A stretch of DNA of 64,000 bases from Acheta domesticus. Its lineage: Eukaryota; Arthropoda; Insecta; Orthoptera; Gryllidae. A model generated the notes under the pieces. The model made no database searches, was not told where the DNA came from, and saw nothing but the letters and a program-made list of their open reading frames with translations. A program made the position numbers and the translations under genes. Below are positions 25,291 through 34,912 of the stretch, piece after piece. The first letter of the stretch is position 1; each line of letters opens with the position of its first letter. The stretch lies in contig JAHLJT010009436.1 in the NCBI GenBank assembly GCA_031308135.1, forward strand, positions 135,848,950 to 135,912,949, given 5' to 3'.

Positions 25291-25445
25291 CGGTTCGGGA
25301 CTGCGCCATTAGCAATTCAATGGCGAAGCGCGAGTAATGGATAGAGAGTGGTTTGCGAGGGTCACTTAATTAGGAGAAGGCAATACGCGAGAATAATTAC
25401 GTTGAATGAAGCCTGTCTCGTCCTATCGATTCCAGGAGATTTCAT
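25290..25445. promoter_or_regulatory. Candidate conserved non-coding element
   Basis: The block has balanced composition and unique-looking sequence with homeodomain-type cores: GCGCCATTAGCAATTC, GTCACTTAATTAGGAG and GAGAATAATTACGTTG. It lies between a GC island and AT-rich DNA. Such a mix is typical of arthropod developmental enhancers, but no binding or conservation data are available here. The regulatory reading is inference. Confidence 0.2.
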
Positions 25446-26779
25446 TAGGCTTGGAGCTGTTTTTTTTTGTGTGAGAAGAGAGTTTACTTAATCAAAAACT
25501 CTGCATATATTTTAGCGCTTCACTCAAGTTTGCAAAATATTTTTTGAGAAACCTTTTTTTCTTGTACATAGCTTTGCTAAAGAATTCGCTTCACAGTATG
25601 TATATGTAATTCAACTTGATAAATTTATAATTTAATTACATTTGTTTTCAATGAATCTAAGAGCTAAATAAGCCTTAAAATCAATTAAAGATTTAAAAAT
25701 ATTTCCCTCCTTTGATAGGAATTAAAATTACAACTTTCGAGATAAATGTGAAAATAAAACAAACTAAATATCTCTGATTCAAGGTAAATTAAGCGAATCT
25801 CAAATGAACGTATATTTAGTTTTGTAATGACACTATAAAGCATGCAAATCTCCACATTGTATGGTTTAAGAGAACAATGAAACTAATTAATCCTGTTAAA
25901 ATTGTTTCTATTTAGTACTTCTAAAGATTTTTTATACTCTTAGGATAAAAATTATGTAGAAATACGCTAACAATATACATTTTATTTCTTCGAGGAAACC
26001 TAGGGTGAATGCTTCCTATTTAGTTTCTCTCAGTTTTAATGCCTGACACGTCGTTACGGTTAACGGCTAAAAATTATGTATTCATAATCTGATTCCACAA
26101 ATGATCACTCGATGAATATATGTTTTCTTAGAGGAGTGGCGCGCGACCTGGCTCGGAATGCGTCTGTTAGTTCCGGCCCTCGCCTTGTTTTATACCCTCC
26201 CATCGCAACATATTTTAATTTAAAGGACATAGTACTTTACTGAGAGTTCCCCCAAACCTGTGCATTTCCATTGCCACATTTACTACAACAAATCTACATT
26301 TTAATAAGATAATAAATTACTTGAAATGAATGTTTCGTTATCATTGCAGAACTCTTTTTCACAAGACCTCCAGGTAGTGTCGATACACAATCAGTATCGA
26401 TGGTGTTATACCTGTAGCGAATGTGTGTAGTTTGAACAACCACTTATTAATCGTCCGCTTTCATCGTCGAGGTCATTGAACGTGTATCATAGCCAGATTC
26501 CCTACCTTCAAAGAAATTTAAACTTCCATTTCCACATTCTCGTGTATTAACATTGTTATATTCGATTTAGGGCGTGGCTTTTTGTAGAATATAAACGTAT
26601 TTCTGTCAAAATATAAATCTCACTCATCGCACATTTACAGTCTATATTACAATCTTATATCTCCTACACTATTTCAGTTGTTTTTTCCATTTATTGAAAT
26701 ATTGACTTGATATAACCGTGATTCTGATAAAAGTAACCAATTTCGAACTAAAGGTCAAATCAAGAAATACAGAAGACCT
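25446..26779. other. AT-rich non-coding stretch
   Basis: Nothing is supported as a gene. A 7-bp perfect inverted repeat with a 7-nt loop (TCGATAC / GTATCGA) lies at 26380-26400, and a short GC-mixed block lies at 26130-26200. Confidence 0.45.
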
Positions 26780-27130
26780 GAGAAGAATATCCGGTCTCCG
26801 ATTTCCGGGCGCGAATCCCGTCGGGGATCGGCGCATTAGCTGGCCGGCGACTGCATTTGCCGCCCTCCCAGGGCGCTCGCTCCCCGCCCTTGCGGTCGGC
26901 GGTGGCGGAGGCGACGGCGGATGCGGCAGAGGGGCGCGGTTCACGCCATGGTTCCATCCGGGGTAATTGCACTGAGTCTCTTGACCCTCCCCAACTCCGC
27001 TCCTTCTCCTCCTCTTCCTTTTTCGTCGCTGTCTCCGCCTGCAACTAGTCGCTTCCTCTTCCCCGTCTGCTATCTGGACCACCTTCTGCGCTGAGGGCAC
27101 GCCCCCTTGGAAATCTTTCCCGGAAAGCCA
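26780..27130. other. GC-rich island
   Basis: This CpG-rich block contains the near-symmetric words GCGAATCCCGTCGGGGATCG and GGCGCATTAGCTGG. A minus-strand frame at 26669-27250 (193 codons) spans it. Its ends are AT-rich and its middle is Arg/Ala/Pro-rich, so I treat it as a compositional opening and not as a gene. Confidence 0.35.
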
Positions 27131-30129
27131 TCCATATGCGAACACTTTAAGGGAACCTTTTTGTAAAGTTTTTGTGGTATCTCCTGCAAAATGTACCTGC
27201 TTCAATATCACGCTGAAATATTTTGACTTAATGTATATTTCTAGTGTCATACGATAAGATGAAACGGGAAAATTAGTAATATTACATTATTACTTCTTAT
27301 GTCAGTATTTTTTGTCATAGCCAAATATACTGTTAGACGATCTACTTCAAGAAACACGAGGAAAACATGAAATATGTACTCTTTTTAACATGTGTTAACT
27401 AAACGCTGGAAGTTTAAAAAAGTAATAACGGTTCTGGTCTATGACCAAATCTTGATGCGTCGTTTTTACTGTTTCCTTCTTATAACACTCCAAAAATTCC
27501 ATATTACAGCTCTTTTTGTTTCGAGGTGACTCCCCAAGGAAAGATCATTCGTCAAAGGAAATTTCTACATCTTATTCAGTCCACTTAAACCAGCCTATTC
27601 GAATAGCTACATGACGATGGTGCAATGATGATTACAATGATGATGACATACGCGAGGAGTTGTGTTGTGGAATGTGTTGCTCAGGCAAATTAATCGACGA
27701 CTGACAATTTACTAATTACCATCATTTTTAAGTTTTAAATTTAAAATTTAAAATGTACATCACTGAAAACATATCTTTCATCGGTTTAAATTAAATGATA
27801 GTTATGACCCAACATACACTTGTTTCAGGTCTGGTTTAATTCAGGTAAACTCATCTGACCCTTGGCTCGAAATCCATATTAAGCAGGCTTCGTTACCAGC
27901 TATGTGGCTGAAAGATATCTGTAATCTAACAGTTTAATCGACATGTATTGCTGTAATCTCCACTAACTGTTCTTTCAGTTTTGTTTACTTTTTAATATAT
28001 ACGTACGAGGTAATTTCTTTTATTTCAGCATCTAAAAAGTTATTTTAAAATTTTAATGTAATATATTGTATATAATTAAACATGAATTTATTCGGAAGTA
28101 TGTTTACTGTTCACCTGAATGATATTGATGTATGTTTACAGTTCACCTGAAATGATATTCCATTGTGAGTTGTAAGAACAACATCAAATAAATAGAAAAA
28201 GTAGTCAGAAACTTTGTGTAGATAAAAAAGACGTGAAGAGAATCTTCTTTTTTTAAAATTGAAAGTGTCTGATGAAAGAAATTCTATCCCACACCAGCGC
28301 CGAGCGAGCGGTAGGCAGCTGAGTGCAGAGGCCAGTCCTTCATGTTCGACAACGCTCGATATGAAGTCTGTGGCTTCCGGAATTGTATGAGAATGTTCAG
28401 TCAGCACTTTATATTGGGCTGTGCTGCTGCACCTCGATCTAACAAACCTGTAGGTAACAAATGTAACCTGTAACAAATCTGTAAACTAGGAGGTAGCATC
28501 CGTTGGAAGAGAGGGATTCAGTGGAAGACCGTTCAGAAGAGATAGCGTTGTGAAATATTAAAAATAATTATATCTTTAATAATTCACTCTTCATAAATTA
28601 ATTATTCTCATGAATCTCGTCCGTAAACGATTTTCAGACAGCAAAGTAATCATTATGATAAAAGGTTAGGTGTAATGTGCATTTTTAAATCGTCTAATCA
28701 AATCTTCGTGTATACATTTTTCGCCTCCCTACTGAAACCCTCAGACATTGTGTAGCTTCCGAACCAGGTTATAGTTGCAAAATAGCACAAATGTTTGGTT
28801 CATTATGGGATTTATTATGGCAAGTAGTAGTATGGTTATTACGGTATTTATTACAGCTATTTCCTTATGGTAATTAGTAGTCATTGCAACGAACTTGTAG
28901 TAAACAGTCTGGCAAACTTTCCGAGACAAATAATCCTGTCCAAAAGGATAATAGTAGAACGTTATGTGATGTTATTTCTGTAATACCATAATTGAAAACT
29001 TAGGAGAATAAATGTAAGTTTCTACGAACATGATTCGTGTATTTAAAAATGAATTTTACTATATAAATGTGGCATAATAGTTGGAGTGTAATTCAAGATC
29101 AGTACATGATATACATTACATCAGATGTAACAGTGTAATTGAAGATCAATTACATCTCGTTTATATGCTGTTGTTCTGAAACGTTGTTTTGACCTATTTT
29201 AGACAAATTTTTGACAATCTGTCATTTGCACAATAAAGGTTACGTGCTGCTAAATTGATAACTTGAAATTTTACTTCACATGATATGTATTAAAACTACC
29301 ATATTTACTTTTTTGCTTTTGTTTGAACAAATAATTTTCGGGCTCTGGAATTTCGAAGATGTCTCTCTATTGACAAAGAAAAACTCTCTATTGAAATTTG
29401 GCGGGAGCTGACTATTACAGCTGAATGGCTCGAAGATGGAAAGCATTATATTCATCCAATGTTTTAGGCAAATCATACACTGATAAGGCCGATCTTCAAA
29501 AAGAACTGGTATATGGTATTAAACAGAGAACAATATCGAAATACCTTAAGGGAAGAGATTGCTTAACATATCTTGTTAAGAAGCAATATATTTCCTTACA
29601 TTTCCTTCCATTTTAATTTTAATGCCCTAAGTCATTTGAAAAACTTAAATAATTTAATTATAAACGAAAATATTAACAATAGTTTTGCTTAGAATGTGCG
29701 GAAATTAATGTTAGAGGAAATGACTTCAAGAGTTATAAATACCGTCGTGCCTGGAATAAATGAAGTAAACAAAGCTGTTTTTGATAAAGGCCAGTTAAAA
29801 TTAATTTATTTAAAATTAAGTTTTCTTATTAAAATGATTTATTAATTGAAGCAATGATGACACCTGTTTTATTACACCTGTTTAACCTAGTTTACACAGG
29901 TTTCTGATGACACCTGTTTAGCCTGTTTTATTATCAAAGCAATTTTTGTTATTTTCCACTAACTCGTGCTCTGAAAAAATATTTGTTACAAGTATCGTTA
30001 AACCAAGAACAATTATTATTTTATAATATTAGATATATTTTCTGTAATATTGATGTTTGGAGGGAATTTTCTTTTTACTTATTAAAATTACTTTTTAAAA
30101 CAATGTATACTTTATTAATTTTGAAACAC
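27131..30129. other. AT-rich non-coding stretch left of the retrotransposon
   Basis: No gene. Small-scale duplications are visible. GTATGTTTACTGTTCACCTG at about 28098 recurs with one change at about 28131. The phrase GATGACACCTGTTT recurs at about 29857 and 29909, near several further ACACCTGTTT words. A 121-codon minus frame at 28111-28476 contains part of the first duplication and shows no domain. Confidence 0.5.
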
Positions 30130-30133
30130 ATGT
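30130..30133. repeat. Target-site duplication, left copy (ATGT)
   Basis: The four bases ATGT directly before the left LTR are repeated directly after the right LTR at 38150-38153. A 4-bp duplication is within the range usual for Ty3/Gypsy integrase. Confidence 0.8.
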
Positions 30134-31499
30134 TGTGACCGTTCATTCTGGTCTTCTCGAGGGATATATCGAGGGTTTTGGGCTTTCTGTGAAATTTTGA
30201 AGAAAAACACGACAACATCAAGTGGAAAAACCATTCAACAATATAATTATGCACTTGTTAAACAAAAATACAAAAAATAAAGTTGCCAATACCATTGACT
30301 CTTACCACAAAACAACACACAAGCAAAAATAAATCAATGACAAAAAAAAATTGATTAGTGAGCAATTTGCGCAAATGCTTCTAGTACCCTCTATCAATTC
30401 TATATTTAAATTTAGTACTCAATATTCAATTTTATAAAGTTTATCTTCACTTTTGGTACCTTTACTCATATTTACTTTTAATTTTACTAGTCAATATTCA
30501 ATGTTATAAAGTTCATCGTTATTTTCTCTCAGATTATAAAAAAAATATTCTCAGTTTATTTGTAGGTAGTACTCCCCTTTATTTGAAGACCATGCACTCG
30601 CGACGGGATCCCTTGATGCCTTCTCAGTTGGCCTCCAAGAAAGAACTCGTCCCTCCCGTTGATGCTTGCAGCGTCCAGGCTGAGCGGCGCGGTGTAATGG
30701 TAGCGCAGCGGGTGCGCTAGACTTCCGCCCGCCTGCGATGCTCCTTCGGTATGGCAAGGTTACTCCATTCCTCCCGGGAATGCAGGTGGATTATCGGCAG
30801 AGTAGCGCGGCGCGGTGCAACTGCAGCACAGCAAACGCTCGTGACCTCCGCCAGCCTGTGGTGGTCCTTCGGTACAGCACCGTTAATCTCGTCCCTGCCG
30901 GGAACACATGTGGCGTACAGGAAGCGCAGCGCTGCCCGCTGTCAAGACCTTGCAGCGGCCTGTGGTTATGTGGCCTCCGCCGGCCTACGGCGCTCCTGCG
31001 GAACGTCTCTTGATTGCAAAACCAAGATAGTGGTCACGCGGTCAACTACGGGTTGCGTAGAGATATCGGGCCAAGTAGCTCTACTTTCTCCGAAGAATGC
31101 TGGTGTAAACTCGAACAATGTTCTGTATAGAGTCTCTTACATGCGCCACGTAACTGTTCACAAGTTACCTATTGGTGTTTTGCACGAATAGTTTATCTCC
31201 GTTGCCTATTCAATCACTAGCACTGAGAAACATTTACTCTCAATCGCGCGACGTAATGGTCCGATAATCTCTCGTCCCATTGTAACAGGCACATGAAAGT
31301 TTCGCACTATTCGCGTCCGACTCCGACCGTTGACTCCGTTAGACTATCTTCTTTTTTCTCCTCGTAAGAGCCACAGCTACCCCTCCCCTCACCTCCCCGC
31401 CAGCGACAGTTGATAAGGGAACAGGGGGGGGAGCTCGTAGGGCAGCGCAATCGCGCGGCTGATCTCGCCAACTTTTGGTATTTGAGCGGAATCGCTACA
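30134..31499 (-). repeat. 3' LTR (left copy)
   Basis: This 1366-bp repeat is matched by 36784-38149 at a constant offset of 6650 bp, and I saw no base difference when comparing the two line by line. On the coding strand it starts TGTAGCG and ends GGTCACA, the TG...CA form recognised by integrase. The part at 30661-31015 is GC-rich and internally repetitive, while the part nearest the gag-side end (30134-30550) is AT-rich. A TATAAA lies on the element strand at 30431-30436. Promoter and poly(A) sites cannot be placed with confidence. Confidence 0.97.
30690..31015. repeat. Degenerate internal repeats within the LTR
   Basis: Three loosely matching units follow one another at about 123-129 bp spacing. 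Landmarks are CCTTCGGTA at 30743, CCTTCGGTA at 30866 and CCTGCGGAA at 30995, each preceded by CCGCC(A/G/C)GCCT-like words. The first two units also share CCGGGAA downstream. The same structure lies in the other LTR at 37340-37665. Confidence 0.6.
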
Positions 31500-31501
31500 T
31501 A

Positions 31502-31512
31502 GCCCCCTTCTC
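31502..31512 (-). other. Polypurine tract for plus-strand priming
   Basis: On the element strand the bases just before the 3' LTR read GAGAAGGGGGC, an uninterrupted purine run up to the final C. This is the expected site and composition for the RNase H-resistant primer of second-strand DNA synthesis. Two bases, TA, separate it from the LTR start. Confidence 0.75.
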
Positions 31513-31567
31513 AAAGAAAAAAAAATCTGTTCTTCTTTTGAGAACGTTAAGATTTTTTTTTTTATTT

Positions 31568-34500
31568 TTATTCATGGAATGGCCTTAGGCTATAGAAATT
31601 AAATTTTCCTATTATTTGCTCATTATTAGTTAATTCGGCTACATTGGGTTCGATGATCCTGTTTATATTATATGGTCCTTGGAACAGTTGAAAGAATTTT
31701 GTATATTGTTTATGTTCTAAGTCAGATGGCTTAGGAACTCTTAACAATACTTTGTCTCCTGTCCTGAAGGTATACGGTTTACCTTTCCATTTCCTTCGCC
31801 TCCTTTCTGCAGCTTCTTGTAACTGGCTTAAGATTTCTTCTTGGGTTCTCCGATTCTGACTTATGTCTTCTCTTATTAAAATTTGAAGTGGGTGTGGTGG
31901 CTTCTCATTAAAATGGGCTTCATGAGGGGATAATCCGGAGGAGTCATGATAGATTTGGTTAAGAACTCGATTAATGATCGGAAGTATTAGATACCAATCT
32001 TGGTGTTGCTGATGAGCGTACAACCTGATGATTCTAGAGAGTTCTTTCATAAGACGTTCAGATGGATTACTCTGCGGGTGTCGAATACTAGTGAGCACAT
32101 GAACTATCTCTAACTGGTTCATGGCTTCCATCCATTGTTCGCTAGTAAACTGTGGCCCATGATCTGAGAGTATGCGTTCATAATTGCCTGCCAATGAAAA
32201 AAACTTATTTAATTTATGTAGGCAATTTCTTGTATTCGCCCTATTTAGCGGATACACCTGGACGAATTTTGTAAACACGTCCACACATACAAAAATATAT
32301 CGATACCCATACTTGGTCTTAGGTAAAGGGCCATAAATGTCGATGGCTGCCAATTCTTGGGGTTTACTGGGAATAATAGGTTGCGGAGCTCCTGCAGAAT
32401 GCCTGTTAGGGTATTTTGTTTTCTGACAAGCCACACATTTTCGCAGTTCCGTTATTATTTGTTTTCTTCTACCCTTCCAGAAACATACTTCTCTAATGGT
32501 CTTGTCAATCTTGACCGGTCCAAAATGCGCCAAGGTCGTATGCGTTAGCCAGATGATGCCTGTTGTTAAAACAGGTGGTATCCAAATCCTATAAACATCT
32601 GGATCTCTTGAAACTCTGGTTAATAAGACATCATCTATCAGTTTCCATCGTGCACGATCGAGGCTATATTGGATAGTGGTAGGCTCATTCTCTTCTAGTT
32701 CGCCTTTCAGGAATCTTCTTATTGGTTTCATTTGCTCGTCTTCATCTTGAAATTTGGCTACATTTGACCAACTTAACCCTGGCATACGCATAATACCGAG
32801 TTCAATTGGTGTGGCGAAGAAGGTATTCTTGGTTTGTATTGTAGAGGTAAGGACTTGATTTCTACTTAATAAATCTGGCAGAAAATTCTTTATACCTGGA
32901 CAATGTTCTATTGCGAAAGAAAATTGTTGTAGCCATAGTATCCATCTATATAGACGGTCGTTGTTCGGGTGACATCGTTGGAGAAACGTCAAAGCTTTAT
33001 GATCAGTTACAATCAAAAAATGACGTCCTACCAAGTATTCTCTCAGACGATGTAAAGCCCAGACAATCACACAAGCTTCTTTCTCAGTCACTGAAAACTT
33101 CTTCTCAGGATCTTTAAGGACACGACTTATCAATGCTACCACATTTTCTTCTCCAGGACGCCCCTGATATAGGATCGCTCCCATTCCACTATCGCTACAA
33201 TCTGTTTGTAGGATAAATTTCTTTTGAAAATCCGGGAAAGTAAGCATGCATGATTGATGAAATTCCGCAAGCAATTTGTAGAACGCTTTGTCATGTAGGT
33301 CCGTCCAATTCCATTTGCTATTTTTCTTTAAAAGGGGCAGAAATGGTGTGATGAACAGTGCATAGTTATAGATAAACCTACTATAATAGTTCACGCATCC
33401 AATAAAACTTCTTAATTGCTTCTTATTTCTAGGTGGAATTATTTTATCAAGTTCTTTTATTTTATCAAGATTCATTGAAATTCCATTTCTGGTAAGATCA
33501 TATCCTAAAAATTTTACTTTATGAGTACAAAAGTTTGACTTTTGAAAATTAAGTTGCAGATTATTATCTATTAATAATTGAAACAAATTTTGTAAATTCT
33601 TTAGGTGTTGTTCAAACGTTTCTGCATACACCAACACATCATCTATATACAGAATTGTGCAATCATTTAAATTGGTGGTAATTATTCTTTCCAGACATCT
33701 AATCAAAGCGGATGCACTGTTTTTTAACCCAAAAGGCATTCTGCAAAATACGTAGGTAATGCCTTTGTGCAGAAATCCCGTGTACTGCCTTGATTCTTCG
33801 TTGATCTCCACCTGCCAATATGAAGCTGTAAAATCCGTAGTTGATAGCCACGTAGGTTTCTTCAATTTACACATAATTTCTTCCATACAAATGGGTCGAT
33901 CCCGATATGGTACAGTTACTGAATTTAATTTTCTTGCATCTAAGCATAGTCGTATTTCACCTGATGCTTTTCTGACAGTAACTATCGGATTAATGTATGG
34001 TGTCCTTTGCTTTTTGATTACACCCTCTGCTAACATTTTATCAATTAAAGACTCTACTTCTTGTTTATAAGCTTCAGGTATTCTATATTGATGGCCTACA
34101 AAAGGTTCTTGAGTGGTCAATTCGATTTCAAATTGGAAACTTCTAACAGGTTTTGTAGATTTTTCAAACACCTTCTTATACTTAAGCAGCATTGCTACTA
34201 ATTGTTCTTTTTGATCAGATAGTAAATTTGAATTATCTTGTACTGTAGATTTTATTAAATCTTCCAGATTCTGTAGTTCGACACATTGTGATGTATAAAT
34301 TTTTTCCCCAGGATCATTGCATTCTAGGTCTCCCAAATCCTTCGGTGGAATAATCAACTTGTATTGTTGAACATCAATTATTACTGAATACTGTGACATG
34401 AAATCCATTCCTAGTATCAATGGATAGAGCAGATCCTTTGCTACTATACATACTACTTCACATTTGGTAGTACCTATAACTAAATCAAGCATTACTTGCT

Positions 34501-34885
34501 TATTTATTGGACATGACTTTTTCTTATTCACCCCAATAATATATGACTTAGTTAATGGCAGCATTGGAATGTCTACACCATTGTCTAATAGATACTGCAC
34601 TGTGTCTTCTGTGATAATTGAAGCTATACAACCGGTGTCTACCAGAGCTGACAAGATAATTTCATTACATTTGACTTGGATCATCGGACAACGTCGTTTA
34701 TTTACATTTGTTTGAAGAATCTCTTCCCTTCCTGTTATTTCCTCAAAATCTGCTAATTCCCACGACAAGATAGTCACCTCGTTCCTGTTGTTGTTTGCTA
34801 GGTTCGACGCGGGATGACTAATCGCCCCAAACCTCAGAAGTTTGTTCCTTTCGATGTACTCGGCGTAGGTTTCCATTCTCCACAC
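31568..34885 (-). CDS. pol: Gypsy-type Pol polyprotein (PR-RT-RH-IN)
   Basis: This encodes the enzymes for polyprotein cleavage, reverse transcription and integration of the element. Residue numbers count from 34885. An aspartic protease has DTG at 83-85 and LILGMDF at 156-162. Reverse transcriptase spans about 265-460, with TDFTASYWQ (D351) and the YIDD active site at 413-416. RNase H spans about 555-675, with QTDCSDSGMG (D562), a TEKE motif (E603) and VTDHKAL (D628). Integrase has the zinc-binding H782, H787, C817, C820 and a D849, D908, E943 triad with typical D-35-E spacing. A GPY/F-like motif (FQGPYNI) near 1068-1074 follows. The first codon at 34885 is GTG. The first ATG of this frame is at 34876, and an in-frame TAA lies upstream at about 34913. 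No frame-breaking change is seen. Confidence 0.96.
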   Translation of the reverse strand: MWRMETYAEYIERNKLLRFGAISHPASNLANNNRNEVTILSWELADFEEITGREEILQTNVNKRRCPMIQVKCNEIILSALVDTGCIASIITEDTVQYLLDNGVDIPMLPLTKSYIIGVNKKKSCPINKQVMLDLVIGTTKCEVVCIVAKDLLYPLILGMDFMSQYSVIIDVQQYKLIIPPKDLGDLECNDPGEKIYTSQCVELQNLEDLIKSTVQDNSNLLSDQKEQLVAMLLKYKKVFEKSTKPVRSFQFEIELTTQEPFVGHQYRIPEAYKQEVESLIDKMLAEGVIKKQRTPYINPIVTVRKASGEIRLCLDARKLNSVTVPYRDRPICMEEIMCKLKKPTWLSTTDFTASYWQVEINEESRQYTGFLHKGITYVFCRMPFGLKNSASALIRCLERIITTNLNDCTILYIDDVLVYAETFEQHLKNLQNLFQLLIDNNLQLNFQKSNFCTHKVKFLGYDLTRNGISMNLDKIKELDKIIPPRNKKQLRSFIGCVNYYSRFIYNYALFITPFLPLLKKNSKWNWTDLHDKAFYKLLAEFHQSCMLTFPDFQKKFILQTDCSDSGMGAILYQGRPGEENVVALISRVLKDPEKKFSVTEKEACVIVWALHRLREYLVGRHFLIVTDHKALTFLQRCHPNNDRLYRWILWLQQFSFAIEHCPGIKNFLPDLLSRNQVLTSTIQTKNTFFATPIELGIMRMPGLSWSNVAKFQDEDEQMKPIRRFLKGELEENEPTTIQYSLDRARWKLIDDVLLTRVSRDPDVYRIWIPPVLTTGIIWLTHTTLAHFGPVKIDKTIREVCFWKGRRKQIITELRKCVACQKTKYPNRHSAGAPQPIIPSKPQELAAIDIYGPLPKTKYGYRYIFVCVDVFTKFVQVYPLNRANTRNCLHKLNKFFSLAGNYERILSDHGPQFTSEQWMEAMNQLEIVHVLTSIRHPQSNPSERLMKELSRIIRLYAHQQHQDWYLILPIINRVLNQIYHDSSGLSPHEAHFNEKPPHPLQILIREDISQNRRTQEEILSQLQEAAERRRRKWKGKPYTFRTGDKVLLRVPKPSDLEHKQYTKFFQLFQGPYNINRIIEPNVAELTNNEQIIGKFNFYSLRPFHE

Positions 34886-34912
34886 GCCCTTCCATCTGAT
34901 GGATTCTTCTTA
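34834..34912 (-). other. gag-pol overlap (pol in -1 frame)
   Basis: Gag ends with TGA at 34834-34836 and pol is open from just after a TAA at about 34913, so the frames overlap by about 78 nt. Pol is in the -1 frame relative to gag. I see no canonical X-XXY-YYZ slippery heptamer in gag frame within the overlap. An ATG in pol frame lies at 34874-34876. Pol could therefore be made by an unusual -1 frameshift or by re-initiation. The sequence does not decide. Confidence 0.6.

Noticed and set aside
24254..25344. Frames of 110-198 codons in the GC island
   Set aside because: They overlap on both strands, are Pro/Arg/Ala-biased, and have no domains or consistent start context.
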